DNA from: Pseudomonas canadensis
Lineage (GTDB): Bacteria > Pseudomonadota > Gammaproteobacteria > Pseudomonadales > Pseudomonadaceae
NCBI RefSeq assembly: GCF_000503215.1
Contig: NZ_KI628540.1
Span: 67,030-131,029 of the forward strand
Length of the DNA: 64,000 nt
Direction of reading: 5' to 3'
In this document: in pieces, positions 8,750 through 17,151 of the stretch
Layout of the letters: the number at the start of each line of letters is the position of its first letter
How positions within the stretch are numbered: position 1 is the first letter of the stretch
The notes under the pieces: model-generated
Told to the model about the DNA's origin: nothing
Database searches by the model: none
What the model saw: only the letters and a program-made list of their open reading frames with translations
Made by a program: the position numbers and the translations under genes

Positions 8750-9339
8750 AGTGTTTTCAGCTCGGTCGATGTCTGGCAGGCGGCGAGTTTAACAGCTTGA
8801 TTCGTTGCTGCGCATACCGTCCCTCTGTAGGGGGCGGCTTGCGGGTGAAATGTTGATGGCAGGTGGCGAGGGGGCTTGCTGCCGCTGGCGGTTTGACAGC
8901 CGACCACACTCTAACTGTCACCCCGCGATCCAACTGTAGGAGCTGGCTTGCCAGCGATGGCGGCCTGACAGCTGACCTGGATGTTGGATCTGACCGGGTA
9001 CATATCCGTTATTTAGGTAACGGCTGCTATGGGTTCCGCCCTTACGGCGGCTCACTTTTGAAAAGCCCAAAAGTAAGCAAAAGGCTCTTGCCCCAACACT
9101 CGGCACCTCGCTTAGGCTCGGTGTGCCCGTAATCCGACAGGTATTTGGGGGGCCGCCGCCACGCGCCATCCATGGCGCGGGGCGGCTAAACCGGCATCCC
9201 TGCCGGTTTACCCCCCCAAATCCCTGTCGAATTCCGGCCAGCGTGTTTGACGGGGCACCTGAGATCAAAAGCGAGATCAAGATCAAAAGCTAGATCACGA
9301 GCGGCTCGCTTCGCATCGTGGTTAGTGGGGAGGTGGCGG
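8750..9339. repeat. Intergenic region with REP-like units and a long Pseudomonas intergenic repeat
   Basis: No supported gene in ~590 bases. From 8861 come two REP-like units (GTGGCGAGGGGGCTTGCT... and CTGTAGGAGCTGGCTTGCCAGC near 8934). From about 8996 to 9245 comes a longer block beginning GGGTACATATCCGTTATTT, with GGTTCCGCCCTTACGGCGG and AAAGCCCAAAAGTAAGCAAA inside, then CGGCACCTCGCTTAGGC. I recognise this text as a recurrent element of P. fluorescens-group genomes (one of the long intergenic repeat families of that group); the exact family name is not verified. Near 9160-9240 are nested palindromes (GCGCCATCCATGGCGCG; AAACCGGC-ATCCCT-GCCGGTTT). Confidence 0.65.
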
Positions 9340-10419
9340 CTACAGGGGCTGTAGGCGCTCGCCCAAGCGGCCGTTATCGGCCAATGCCAGGAATTCGTCT
9401 CCCAGCCGTTGGCTTTCGCTCATCGCGGTCTGCCAGTATTTGTTGCGGCTGGGGTCGTCGCCCATGAAGCGCTTGAAGTCGCTGCGGTCTGGGAGTTTGC
9501 CGTGAGGCAGGCGGGCCAGGTAGTCCTTGGACGGCGCCAGCAGTAACACGTCCTGCAGGCCCTGTTGGTTGCTGCGCCGCCACGGCAGGCCTTTGTCGAA
9601 CCAGCCGGGGATGACTCGGTCGGTGAAGTGGGGGTACAGCACGATGTCATCGCCGTGGTAGGGCAGGTCGAGGTGGTAATCCAGCAGGCCGCCATCGCGG
9701 TAGGTACCGGCACCGGCGCCCGGCAGGTCGCGCACGCCTTGCATGACCATGGGGATCGAGCCCGAGGCCAGCAGGGCCTGGCGCAGGTTGCCCAATTCCA
9801 GGGCCAGGAAGCGCGACGGGAAGTCCTTCAGTGGATGTACCGGTGGCGCCTGGCGGGGGTCGTGGATGATCAGGCGTTCGAAATGCCGCGACAGCCGCGC
9901 GCGGCCTCGCAGGTTGTCGGCGATCACCGACGACAGGCCCAGCCCGAGGCGTCCACGGTGGTCATCGGCAAGCAGGCCATGACTCTTGACCACCATGATA
10001 TTGAGGCGGTAGTCCGGGTTGTCCAGCACCCGTGCATCGCGGCCGGCCAGCAGGTCGTCGAGCATGCGCTGGCAACTCTGGCTGACCTCGGCCATGGTCA
10101 CGCCTTTGGCAAAGCGTTGCTCATTGTACAGGCGACCGAGGTCCAGCAGGCCTTGCACCGGGTCGGGCAGGCACGCGCTGGCAAACCGCCAGGAGCCGAT
10201 GGATGCACCGACCAATGCCCGCTCCCGTGGCGAGCGGGGTAACCAGTCGCCGAACAGCGCCAGGTCCAATCCCTGGATACCCAGTGCCTTGGGGCCGCCG
10301 GCTGCGCCGGGCAGGATGCCGACGTCGGCCGGCGTGAGGCCTTGCTCGCGAATGCGGGCAAAGGCGCGTTTGCCGGCCTTGAGCGTCAGCGCGGGAAACT
10401 TGATGTGGATGGCTGTCAT
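9340..10419 (-). CDS. Patatin-like phospholipase family protein
   Basis: 359 residues from ATG 10419 (MTAIHIKFPAL). The nucleophile motif is GASIGSW (GxSxG) and the catalytic Asp is in YRDGGLLDYH (the DGG dyad of patatins). An oxyanion-type glycine stretch, LPGAAGGPKALG, precedes them. No signal peptide or membrane helix, so it is probably a cytosolic or peripheral acyl hydrolase; substrate unknown. Transcribed divergently from the PepSY/two-component operon across a 157-base gap that holds a dyad and a BqsR-like box, so the two directions may share control. Confidence 0.85.
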   Translation of the reverse strand: MTAIHIKFPALTLKAGKRAFARIREQGLTPADVGILPGAAGGPKALGIQGLDLALFGDWLPRSPRERALVGASIGSWRFASACLPDPVQGLLDLGRLYNEQRFAKGVTMAEVSQSCQRMLDDLLAGRDARVLDNPDYRLNIMVVKSHGLLADDHRGRLGLGLSSVIADNLRGRARLSRHFERLIIHDPRQAPPVHPLKDFPSRFLALELGNLRQALLASGSIPMVMQGVRDLPGAGAGTYRDGGLLDYHLDLPYHGDDIVLYPHFTDRVIPGWFDKGLPWRRSNQQGLQDVLLLAPSKDYLARLPHGKLPDRSDFKRFMGDDPSRNKYWQTAMSESQRLGDEFLALADNGRLGERLQPL

Positions 10420-10488
10420 ACCGGTCTCTGTTCGAGCGAGCGGGGCATTATAGAAAATCTCGCGGAATGTGTGAAAAGGCCTTGCAGG

Positions 10489-10509
10489 GAATTGCCATGG
10501 TGGCAATTC
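10489..10509. promoter_or_regulatory. Dyad in the divergent patatin/PepSY promoter region
   Basis: GAATTGCCA-TGG-TGGCAATTC, two perfect 9-base arms around three bases, 70 bases upstream of the patatin start. Its right end overlaps the first half of the BqsR-like direct repeat by three bases. Confidence 0.5.
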
Positions 10510-10522
10510 AGTTTCAGTTAAG
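10507..10522 (+). promoter_or_regulatory. Probable BqsR-type response regulator box
   Basis: TTCAG-N6-TTAAG, one base away from the tandem TTAAG-N6-TTAAG motif I recall for P. aeruginosa BqsR. It ends 54 bases before the start of the first PepSY gene, a suitable place for autoactivation of the operon that encodes the regulator. Confidence 0.55.
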
Positions 10523-10576
10523 TTGCAGCGCGTACGGTGACCGGCGTAGGAAAACATCCTGTAACGGAGACTTATC

Positions 10577-10879
10577 ATGAAGCGCCTCACCGCGCTGTTT
10601 GCTGCCGGTATCATCGCCCTCACGGCGACCCAGGCCCAAGCCGTGGACCCCGACAAGCCACTGAAAGTGCCGGCCACTGTTACTATTGTCGCCTTCGATC
10701 AACTGGAAGCCACGGCCCTGGCCCTGCACCCCGGTTCGACACTGCTGGACACCGACCTGGACGAGGCCTACGGCAAGTACGTCTACGAGGTCGAATTGGA
10801 AGATGCCCATGGCATCGAATGGGACGTTGAATTGGACGCGCTCACCGGGCGGGTTCTCAAGAATCATCAGGATACGTAA
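10577..10879 (+). CDS. Periplasmic PepSY-domain protein, first gene of the two-component operon
   Basis: 100 residues with a Sec signal peptide (MKRLTALFAAGIIALTATQAQA, cleavage probably after AQA). The mature part is a single PepSY-type fold (LHPGSTLLDTDLDEAYGKYVYEVELEDAHG, then WDVELDALTGRVL), strongly acidic. It ends in TAATG, so its stop shares one base with the next start. It is clearly a paralogue of the next gene. In P. aeruginosa the corresponding position upstream of bqsR is occupied by small periplasmic proteins; a role in metal or stress sensing with the kinase is inference. Confidence 0.85.
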   Translation: MKRLTALFAAGIIALTATQAQAVDPDKPLKVPATVTIVAFDQLEATALALHPGSTLLDTDLDEAYGKYVYEVELEDAHGIEWDVELDALTGRVLKNHQDT

Positions 10880-11190
10880 TGAAGGTAAATCTATGCGCCA
10901 GCAGTCGTGTCGCGCTGGTGCTCATGGCATTCTGCTCCAGCCTGGCGGCCCGCGACCTCAATCAGGATGAGGCCTTGGCGCTGCGTCAGCAGGGGGTGAT
11001 CCTGCCGCTGGAGCAACTGTTGCAGCAGGCCATGGCGCGCTACCCCGGCTCACGCCTGCTGGAGGCTGAGCTGGAAAAGAAACACGGCCAATATGCCTAT
11101 GAAGTGGAGCTGGTGACCACCGAAGGCGTGGTGCGCGAGATCAAGCTGGACGCCAGCACCGGTGTGCTGATCAAAGACGAGGAAGACTGA
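10879..11190 (+). CDS. Second periplasmic PepSY-domain protein
   Basis: 103 residues. The N-terminus has a hydrophobic segment ([14 protein letters not shown]) that serves as signal peptide. The PepSY body ([25 protein letters not shown], then [19 protein letters not shown]) parallels the preceding protein almost residue for residue, so the pair arose by tandem duplication. The end is acidic. It overlaps the previous stop and the next start by one base each (TAATG, TGATG), so all four genes of the operon are translationally coupled. It may present a ligand or inhibitor to the sensor kinase; not shown by sequence. Confidence 0.85.
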   Translation: MKVNLCASSRVALVLMAFCSSLAARDLNQDEALALRQQGVILPLEQLLQQAMARYPGSRLLEAELEKKHGQYAYEVELVTTEGVVREIKLDASTGVLIKDEED

Positions 11191-11858
11191 TGCGCCTGCT
11201 GTTGGTAGAAGACAACGTGCCTCTGGTCGATGAACTGCTGGCCGGCCTGCAACGCCAGGGTTATGCCGTCGACTGGCTGGCGGACGGGCGTGATGCGGTG
11301 TACCAGGGCCGAAGCGAGCCCTACGACCTGATCATTCTTGACCTCGGCCTGCCGGGCCTGCCAGGCCTTGAGGTGCTGGCGCAATGGCGCGCTGCTGCGC
11401 TGACCACGCCGGTCCTGGTGCTTACCGCCCGCGACTCCTGGGCTGAGCGCATCGAAGGACTCAAGGCGGGCGCCGATGATTACCTGAGCAAACCCTTTCA
11501 CCCCGAGGAACTGCACCTGCGCATTCAGGCGCTGTTGCGCCGCTCCCATGGCCAGGCCAACCAACCCACCCTGCAAGCGGCTGGCCTGCACCTGGACGAA
11601 GGCCGTCAGTGCGTGCTGCGCGATGGCGCGGAGATCCAACTGACCGCCGCCGAGTTTCGCCTGTTGCGCTACTTCATGCTGCACCCCGAACAGATCCTGT
11701 CCAAAAGCCACTTGGCCGAACATTTGTACGACGGTGAGACCGAGCGCGACTCCAATGTGCTGGAAGTTCACGTCAACCACCTGCGCCGCAAATTGGGCCG
11801 CAGCGTGATTGAAACCCGGCGCGGCCAGGGTTACCGGTTTGGCGCCAGCCCTGCATGA
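11190..11858 (+). CDS. bqsR: OmpR-family response regulator, BqsR/CarR-like
   Basis: 222 residues. Receiver domain with acidic pocket VEDN, phosphoacceptor Asp51 ([10 protein letters not shown]), LTAR and Lys101 (SKPFHPEE). Then a winged-helix DNA-binding domain (residues ~125-220, with [13 protein letters not shown] and TRRGQGYRF). It overlaps the kinase start by four bases. Gene order (two small periplasmic proteins, regulator, kinase, then TlpQ-like, permease and CtpM-like genes) matches the BqsRS/CarSR region of P. aeruginosa as I recall it, and a near-consensus BqsR box lies upstream. The symbol is based on synteny, not on alignment. Confidence 0.7.
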   Translation: MRLLLVEDNVPLVDELLAGLQRQGYAVDWLADGRDAVYQGRSEPYDLIILDLGLPGLPGLEVLAQWRAAALTTPVLVLTARDSWAERIEGLKAGADDYLSKPFHPEELHLRIQALLRRSHGQANQPTLQAAGLHLDEGRQCVLRDGAEIQLTAAEFRLLRYFMLHPEQILSKSHLAEHLYDGETERDSNVLEVHVNHLRRKLGRSVIETRRGQGYRFGASPA

Positions 11859-13174
11859 AGTCCATCCAACGACGCCTGAGCCTGGGGCTGATCAGTGTGA
11901 TGGTGATCGTCGGCGTGGTGCTGGCACAAACCAGCTTGTGGTTGTTTGAAGCCGGTTTGCAGCGTTACCTGGAGGCCGGCTTGCGCAACGACGCCGAAAA
12001 CCTGTTGGTGGCGCTGGTGCGTGGACCGAACGGCGTTCAGCTGGATGAACAACGCCTGTCGCCAGCCTACCAGCGTCCGTTTTCCGGGCATTACTTCCGC
12101 ATCGACTTTGCCGATACCCACTGGCGCTCGCGCTCGCTGTGGGATCAGGAACTGCCGCGCCTGCCCGAAGCCGGGATCAAGGGCAATCTGCAACTAGGGC
12201 CGGAAGGCCAGCAACTGCTGGTGCTGCGTTCGGACTACAAACGCTTCGGCCAGTCGATTTCCATCAGCGTGGCCCAGGACTACACCCCGGTGCGGGAAAG
12301 CTTCCGTCTCATGCGTCAGATCGGTCTGGTGCTCGGGCTGGCGGCGCTGCTACTGGTGCTGATCCTGCAACGGGTCACCGTGCGCCGGGCCTTGCGTCCG
12401 CTGGAAACCGCACGCAACCAGATCGCCCAACTGCAACAGGGCCAGCGTTCACAGCTCGACACCCAGGTGCCGCTGGAACTGGAGCCGTTGGTGGCGCAGA
12501 TCAACCACCTGCTGGCGCACACCGAAGACAGCCTCAAGCGTTCACGCAATGCCTTGGGCAACCTCGGCCATGCCCTCAAGACTCCGCTGGCGGTACTGTT
12601 GAGCGCCGCATCGAGCGAGGCGCTGAAGGATCGTCCCGAACTGAGCAAGCTGTTGCGCGATCAGTTGGAGCAGGTGCAACAACGCCTCAACCGTGAGCTC
12701 AACCGTGCGCGCCTGGCTGGGGAAACCCTGCCGGGCGCGCTGTTTGATTGCGAAAAAGAACTGCCCGGCCTGCTCGCCACCCTCAACATGATCCACGGCG
12801 AACACCTGGACCTGAGCTACCACGCTGCGTCAGGCCTGCAACTGCCTTGGGACCGTGAAGACCTGTTGGAGCTGCTCGGCAATCTCTTGGATAACGCCTG
12901 CAAATGGGCGGATGCGGAGGTGCGCTTGACCGTCACCGAGGCTGAGCACAGCTACCGGTTGGCGGTGGAAGATGATGGTCCCGGTATTCCTGAAACCCAA
13001 CGCGACCAGGTGTTCAGTCGAGGCACGCGCCTGGATGAACAGATCGATGGCCATGGCCTGGGGTTGGGGATCGTGCGGGACATCGTTGATGTGTGGGGTG
13101 GGGTGCTGCAGTTGCAGGAAAGCGAGTTGGGCGGGCTGAAAGTGCTGATCGAATTGCCGAAGCGTCAGGGATAA
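11855..13174 (+). CDS. bqsS: Sensor histidine kinase, BqsS/CarS-like, lacking RExxE
   Basis: 439 residues. Membrane segments at ~10-30 and ~156-172 enclose a ~120-residue periplasmic domain. Then comes a short HAMP-like linker, the H box GHALKTPL (His239), the N box LLDNACKWA (Asn347), G1 DDGPGIP (~374) and G2 GHGLGLG (~400). It partners the response regulator it overlaps. BqsS of P. aeruginosa is reported to sense Fe(II) through a periplasmic RExxE motif. Here the periplasmic domain has no RExxE; the nearest text is RNDAE at 44-48. Either the ligand differs or this is a related QseC/PhoQ-type kinase. Confidence 0.7.
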   Translation: MKSIQRRLSLGLISVMVIVGVVLAQTSLWLFEAGLQRYLEAGLRNDAENLLVALVRGPNGVQLDEQRLSPAYQRPFSGHYFRIDFADTHWRSRSLWDQELPRLPEAGIKGNLQLGPEGQQLLVLRSDYKRFGQSISISVAQDYTPVRESFRLMRQIGLVLGLAALLLVLILQRVTVRRALRPLETARNQIAQLQQGQRSQLDTQVPLELEPLVAQINHLLAHTEDSLKRSRNALGNLGHALKTPLAVLLSAASSEALKDRPELSKLLRDQLEQVQQRLNRELNRARLAGETLPGALFDCEKELPGLLATLNMIHGEHLDLSYHAASGLQLPWDREDLLELLGNLLDNACKWADAEVRLTVTEAEHSYRLAVEDDGPGIPETQRDQVFSRGTRLDEQIDGHGLGLGIVRDIVDVWGGVLQLQESELGGLKVLIELPKRQG

Positions 13175-13199
13175 GCCTGTCGCTTCGACAAGGGTCTGA

Positions 13200-15347
13200 T
13201 CAGACCCTGAACTGATCCATCAACCCCTGCTGCTGATTCGCCAGGCTGTTCAGCGCCTGGCTCACCCTTGCCGATTCATTCGCCTGTTCCGACAGCGACT
13301 CAGTCACATCGCGAATCGTCGCCACATTGCTGTTGATCTCCTCGGCCACGGCGCTTTGTTCTTCGGCGGCGCTGGCGATTTGCAGGTTCATGTCGCTGAT
13401 CACCGTCACGGCGTCGCCAATCTGGCGCAAGGCCGTCACGGCTTGCCCAACCTGCTCGACACTGCCCTGGGCCTGGCGATAGCTGTTGCCCATGGCGCCG
13501 ACCACCTCTTCGGTGCCGCTTTGCAGGTGCTCGATGACCACGCGGGTTTCTTCAACCGATTCCTGAGTGCGCTGCGCCAGGTTGCGCACTTCGTCCGCCA
13601 CCACCGCAAAGCCACGGCCGGCCTCACCGGCGCGGGCGGCTTCGATGGCGGCGTTAAGGGCTAGCAAGTTGGTCTGCTCGGCAATGCCGCGAATCACTTC
13701 GAGCACCGAACCGATTTTTTCGCTATTGGCGGCCAGGCCTTCGACCTGGGTCATGGCCGTGCTCATGTCCGCCGCCAACTCCCCGATATTACGCGTGGTG
13801 TGGTCGATCACCTTCAAGCCATCACGGGTGGCCTGGTCGGCGTCGCGGGCGGCTTGTGCCGCCTGGGCAGCGCTGCGCGCCACGTCTTGGGCCGTGGCAC
13901 TCATCTCATGGGACGCGGTGGCCACCTGGTCGACCTGGCGGTATTGCTGTTCCATGCCGGCGCTGGTTTCAGTGGCAATCGCAGCGGATTGATCCGCAGT
14001 GCCACGGGCGTCCTGCACCGAGCGTTTTACCTCGGCAATGATCGGTTGCAGCTTGTCGAGGAAACGATTGAACCAGCCGGCCAACTGGCCCAGCTCGTCC
14101 TGTTTGTCGTAGGCCAGGCGGCGGGTGAGGTCGCCTTCACCGCTGGCGATGTCTTCCAGCATGCGGGCCACGCCGAGGATCGGGCGGGTCACGCTGCGTG
14201 CCATCAACCACACCAGGATCAAGCCGACCACCGCAGCCAGCAGGCCCAGGCCCAGTTCCAGCAAGGTGCCACGGGTGTTATCGGCGTCCATCTGTGCTTT
14301 CAGCGCTTCAGCAGGGCCGACCAGGACTTTCTCCGGCACATCGAGCAACACGCCCCAGGACTTGCCGTCCGGGATTGGCGCGAACGGTGCCAGTACCTTC
14401 AGTTGGTGGTCAGTCCGCAGGCTACGGATTTGCGTGCTGCTGGCCAGGGCGCCGATCAGTTGCGCACCGTTGGCGGTATCGACCTGGTCCAAGCGTTGGC
14501 TGAGTTTACTCGCGTCCGGGCTGTAGCCGGCGAGCAACCCGGTGGGGCTGAGGATGCTCACCTGGGTCTGGCCGTCGTACAGCTTGTGGCTGGCCTGTTG
14601 GCTCACGGCCTGCAGGCTGTTGAGGTTGATGTCCACCGACAGCGAGGCGATGACTTTGCCGTTGACCATCAACGGGAAGACGATGCTGGTCATCAGCACG
14701 TTTTGCCCGTTGATTCTGTAGAAATACGGTTCGATCACGCACGGCTTGAGCGTGGTGCGTGGGCAGGTGAACCAGGCGTTGGCCTTTTCACCGCTGGGAC
14801 CGACGCTGGTGTCGGACATGTCGCTTTCCGGCAGCGCCATCGACTCTAGCTTGCCGGGTGTAGGCTGCGACCAGTAGAGGGCGAAGCGGCCTTTGTCGTT
14901 ACTGCCCAACTCGGCCTGGCCGGCGAACAGCTCATCCTTGCCGTCCAGGGCGTTGGCTTCGAACACCAGAGACAGACCGAGCAAATCCGGGTTGGCCTGC
15001 AACGCAGCCTTGACCTGGCGGGTCAGGTCTTCACGGGTGTCGAAAGCGTCGAGAAAGCGCTTTTCGGCCTGCTCACGCAAGAACAGCACCTGGCGGGAAA
15101 AACCATGGCCGTATTGATAGGCGTCCATGAATTGGCGACGAATGCCCAATGCCTGCACTTCGCCTTGGGCCTCGATGCGCGCCTGGGCGGCCTCATCCAG
15201 CATCTGCATGCTGGATGCCTTGACCTGCTGCGAACTCTGCTCCATGCGATACAACGACAGACCCACCAGCAGGGTCACGATTCCCAGCAGGCAGAGGCCG
15301 GCGAGCAGGGTGATTTTCCATTGAATGGAGAGCTGTCTAAGCGACAT
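13200..15347 (-). CDS. tlpQ: Methyl-accepting chemotaxis protein, TlpQ-like (large periplasmic sensor)
   Basis: 715 residues from ATG 15347 (AAGGA 7 bases upstream). TM1 ~12-32, then a ~330-residue periplasmic region of dCache size, TM2 ~365-385, HAMP ([26 protein letters not shown]) and the cytoplasmic signalling hairpin [27 protein letters not shown]. No C-terminal CheR-binding pentapeptide is evident. In P. aeruginosa the chemoreceptor next to bqsRS is TlpQ (PA2654), a dCache receptor for histamine and polyamines. Position and architecture agree, so the symbol is proposed; ligand is inferred. It converges with the kinase gene, their stops 25 bases apart. Confidence 0.72.
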   Translation of the reverse strand: MSLRQLSIQWKITLLAGLCLLGIVTLLVGLSLYRMEQSSQQVKASSMQMLDEAAQARIEAQGEVQALGIRRQFMDAYQYGHGFSRQVLFLREQAEKRFLDAFDTREDLTRQVKAALQANPDLLGLSLVFEANALDGKDELFAGQAELGSNDKGRFALYWSQPTPGKLESMALPESDMSDTSVGPSGEKANAWFTCPRTTLKPCVIEPYFYRINGQNVLMTSIVFPLMVNGKVIASLSVDINLNSLQAVSQQASHKLYDGQTQVSILSPTGLLAGYSPDASKLSQRLDQVDTANGAQLIGALASSTQIRSLRTDHQLKVLAPFAPIPDGKSWGVLLDVPEKVLVGPAEALKAQMDADNTRGTLLELGLGLLAAVVGLILVWLMARSVTRPILGVARMLEDIASGEGDLTRRLAYDKQDELGQLAGWFNRFLDKLQPIIAEVKRSVQDARGTADQSAAIATETSAGMEQQYRQVDQVATASHEMSATAQDVARSAAQAAQAARDADQATRDGLKVIDHTTRNIGELAADMSTAMTQVEGLAANSEKIGSVLEVIRGIAEQTNLLALNAAIEAARAGEAGRGFAVVADEVRNLAQRTQESVEETRVVIEHLQSGTEEVVGAMGNSYRQAQGSVEQVGQAVTALRQIGDAVTVISDMNLQIASAAEEQSAVAEEINSNVATIRDVTESLSEQANESARVSQALNSLANQQQGLMDQFRV

Positions 15348-15454
15348 CGGTACATCCTTACCTGAAAACACATAGAGGCTCTATATCGGCGGTTTTGGAG
15401 TTTTCTTTATTCAAACAGTCAATTTAAACCTGCTTTTGTGGAGAGGGCGTTTAT

Positions 15455-15551
15455 GTGGTGAGCGAGCTTGCTCGCGCTGGAGTGCGTAGCGCTCCCGCCC
15501 TTTTTGTTTGGGGCCGCTGCGCAGCCCAGCGCGAGCAAGCTCGCTCACCAC
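15455..15551. repeat. REPIN (inverted REP pair)
   Basis: Two perfect 26-base arms in inverted orientation (GTGGTGAGCGAGCTTGCTCG... and its complement) enclose ~45 bases. It occupies the divergent 15348-15693 gap between the chemoreceptor and the permease, where I see no gene. Confidence 0.85.
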
Positions 15552-15693
15552 AGGTTTTTGACATGAGCGTCCGCCTGCTGCAAAGTGCGCGCCCTCTAAT
15601 AAGACCTCCTTCAAGCCTGCACGCTGGCTGCCACGCTATGGCCGCCTGGGCGCGGGCATGCCTGTTTTTTAAGTTTTTCTGCTTGAGGTAACC

Positions 15694-17016
15694 ATGATTA
15701 ACGCAGTCATTGCCGCGGTCGGCACCATGCTGGTGCTCAGTTTGTCTCGCGTGCATGTGGTCATCGCCATCATCGTCGGCGCCCTGGTGGGTGGCTTGAC
15801 CGGTGGCCTGGGCATCGACGCCACGCTCAAGGCCTTCAACGGCGGCTTGGGCGGTGGTGCAACCGTGGCATTGTCCTACGCCTTGCTCGGCGCTTTCGCC
15901 GTGGCGATTGCCAAATCCGGCCTGGCCCACGCCTTGGCTGACAAGGCGCTGCTGCTGGTGGACCGCCAGGAAGCCAACGGCGGTAGCCATGTCAAATGGC
16001 TGCTAATCGGCCTGTTGTGGGTGGTGGCGATTGCGTCGCAGAACATCCTGCCGATTCATATCGCGTTTATTCCGCTGCTGGTGCCGCCCTTGTTGTACGT
16101 GCTGACCAAGCTGCAACTGGACCGCCGCCTGATCGCCTGCGTGATGACCTTCGGCCTGATCACGCCCTACATGTTCTTGCCGGTGGGCTTTGGCAATATC
16201 TTCCTCAACCAAATCCTGCTGGCCAACGTGGCCAAGAGCGGTGTGGACATCAGCCAGGTCAACGTTACCCACGCCATGAGTTTGCCGGCGCTGGGCATGG
16301 TGGTGGGCCTGCTGGTGGCGGTGTTTATCAGTTACCGCAAGAAGCGCGTGTACGACCTGGAAAAAATCGAGCGGGTCGAGCAGGTGGCGGTGCACTACAA
16401 CCCGCTGACCCTGCTGGTGGCCGGCCTGGCGATTGCCTCGGCGTTCATTATCCAACTGTGGCTGGACTCGATGATCATCGGCGCCCTGGCCGGCTTCCTG
16501 ATCTTCTCGGTGTCGGGCATCGTGCGCTGGCGCGATACCGACGACCTGTTCACCGAAGGCATGAAGATGATGGCGATGATCGGCTTCATCATGATCGCCT
16601 CGTCAGGCTTTGCCGAAGTACTCAAGGCCACCGGCGACGTGCGCTCGTTGGTGGAAACTTCGGCGGCATTCATCGGCCACAACCGTGGTGTCGGCGCGTT
16701 GTTGATGTTGCTGGTGGGCCTGCTGGTGACCATGGGCATCGGTTCGTCGTTTTCCACGGTGCCGATCCTGGCCGCGATCTTTGTGCCGCTGTGCGTGCAA
16801 CTGGGCTTCAGCCCGGTGGCCATCGTGTGCATCGTCGGCACGGCCGGTGCACTGGGTGATGCCGGTTCGCCCGCTTCGGATTCCACCCTCGGTCCGACCT
16901 CCGGCCTGAATGTCGACGGTCAGCACCACCATATCTGGGACACGGTGGTGCCGACGTTTCTGCACTACAACATTCCGTTGCTGGCGTTCGGCTGGCTGGC
17001 CGCCATGACCCTCTGA
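15694..17016 (+). CDS. Na+/H+-antiporter-family permease (NhaC/YuiF-like)
   Basis: 440 residues, 11-12 hydrophobic segments and almost no soluble part. GAGGTAACC precedes the ATG. Recurrent features are the glycine-rich IIVGALVGGLTGGLG near the N-terminus, NILPIHIAFIPLLVPPLL and the conserved C-terminal GTAGALGDAGSPASDSTLGPTSGLN. These fit the group that includes Bacillus YuiF, a histidine permease, rather than a classical antiporter. Its place between TlpQ-like and CtpM-like receptors suggests it imports a compound the cell also swims toward (amino acid, amine or dicarboxylate); this is inference. Confidence 0.78.
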   Translation: MINAVIAAVGTMLVLSLSRVHVVIAIIVGALVGGLTGGLGIDATLKAFNGGLGGGATVALSYALLGAFAVAIAKSGLAHALADKALLLVDRQEANGGSHVKWLLIGLLWVVAIASQNILPIHIAFIPLLVPPLLYVLTKLQLDRRLIACVMTFGLITPYMFLPVGFGNIFLNQILLANVAKSGVDISQVNVTHAMSLPALGMVVGLLVAVFISYRKKRVYDLEKIERVEQVAVHYNPLTLLVAGLAIASAFIIQLWLDSMIIGALAGFLIFSVSGIVRWRDTDDLFTEGMKMMAMIGFIMIASSGFAEVLKATGDVRSLVETSAAFIGHNRGVGALLMLLVGLLVTMGIGSSFSTVPILAAIFVPLCVQLGFSPVAIVCIVGTAGALGDAGSPASDSTLGPTSGLNVDGQHHHIWDTVVPTFLHYNIPLLAFGWLAAMTL

Positions 17017-17026
17017 CACCCCCCAA

Positions 17027-17096
17027 CCTGTAGGAGCCGGCTTGCCGGCGATGGCGTCCGCGAGACCGCTATCGCCGGCAAGCCGGCTTCTACAGG
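17027..17096. repeat. REP-type inverted repeat
   Basis: CCTGTAGGAGCCGGCTTGCC... pairs with its complement ending ...GGCTTCTACAGG over ~26 bases with one mismatch. Lies between the permease and the CtpM-like gene and may also act as a transcript end. Confidence 0.8.
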
Positions 17097-17151
17097 TATT
17101 TCGCAACCGGCCGATAAACTCTCAAGTCGCCACGAATAAGAGAGAAAAGCC

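Noticed and set aside
13800-14849. 349-codon plus-strand frame opposite the TlpQ-like gene
   Set aside because: Long only because of GC-rich codon use; His/Gln/Ala-rich translation without any domain.
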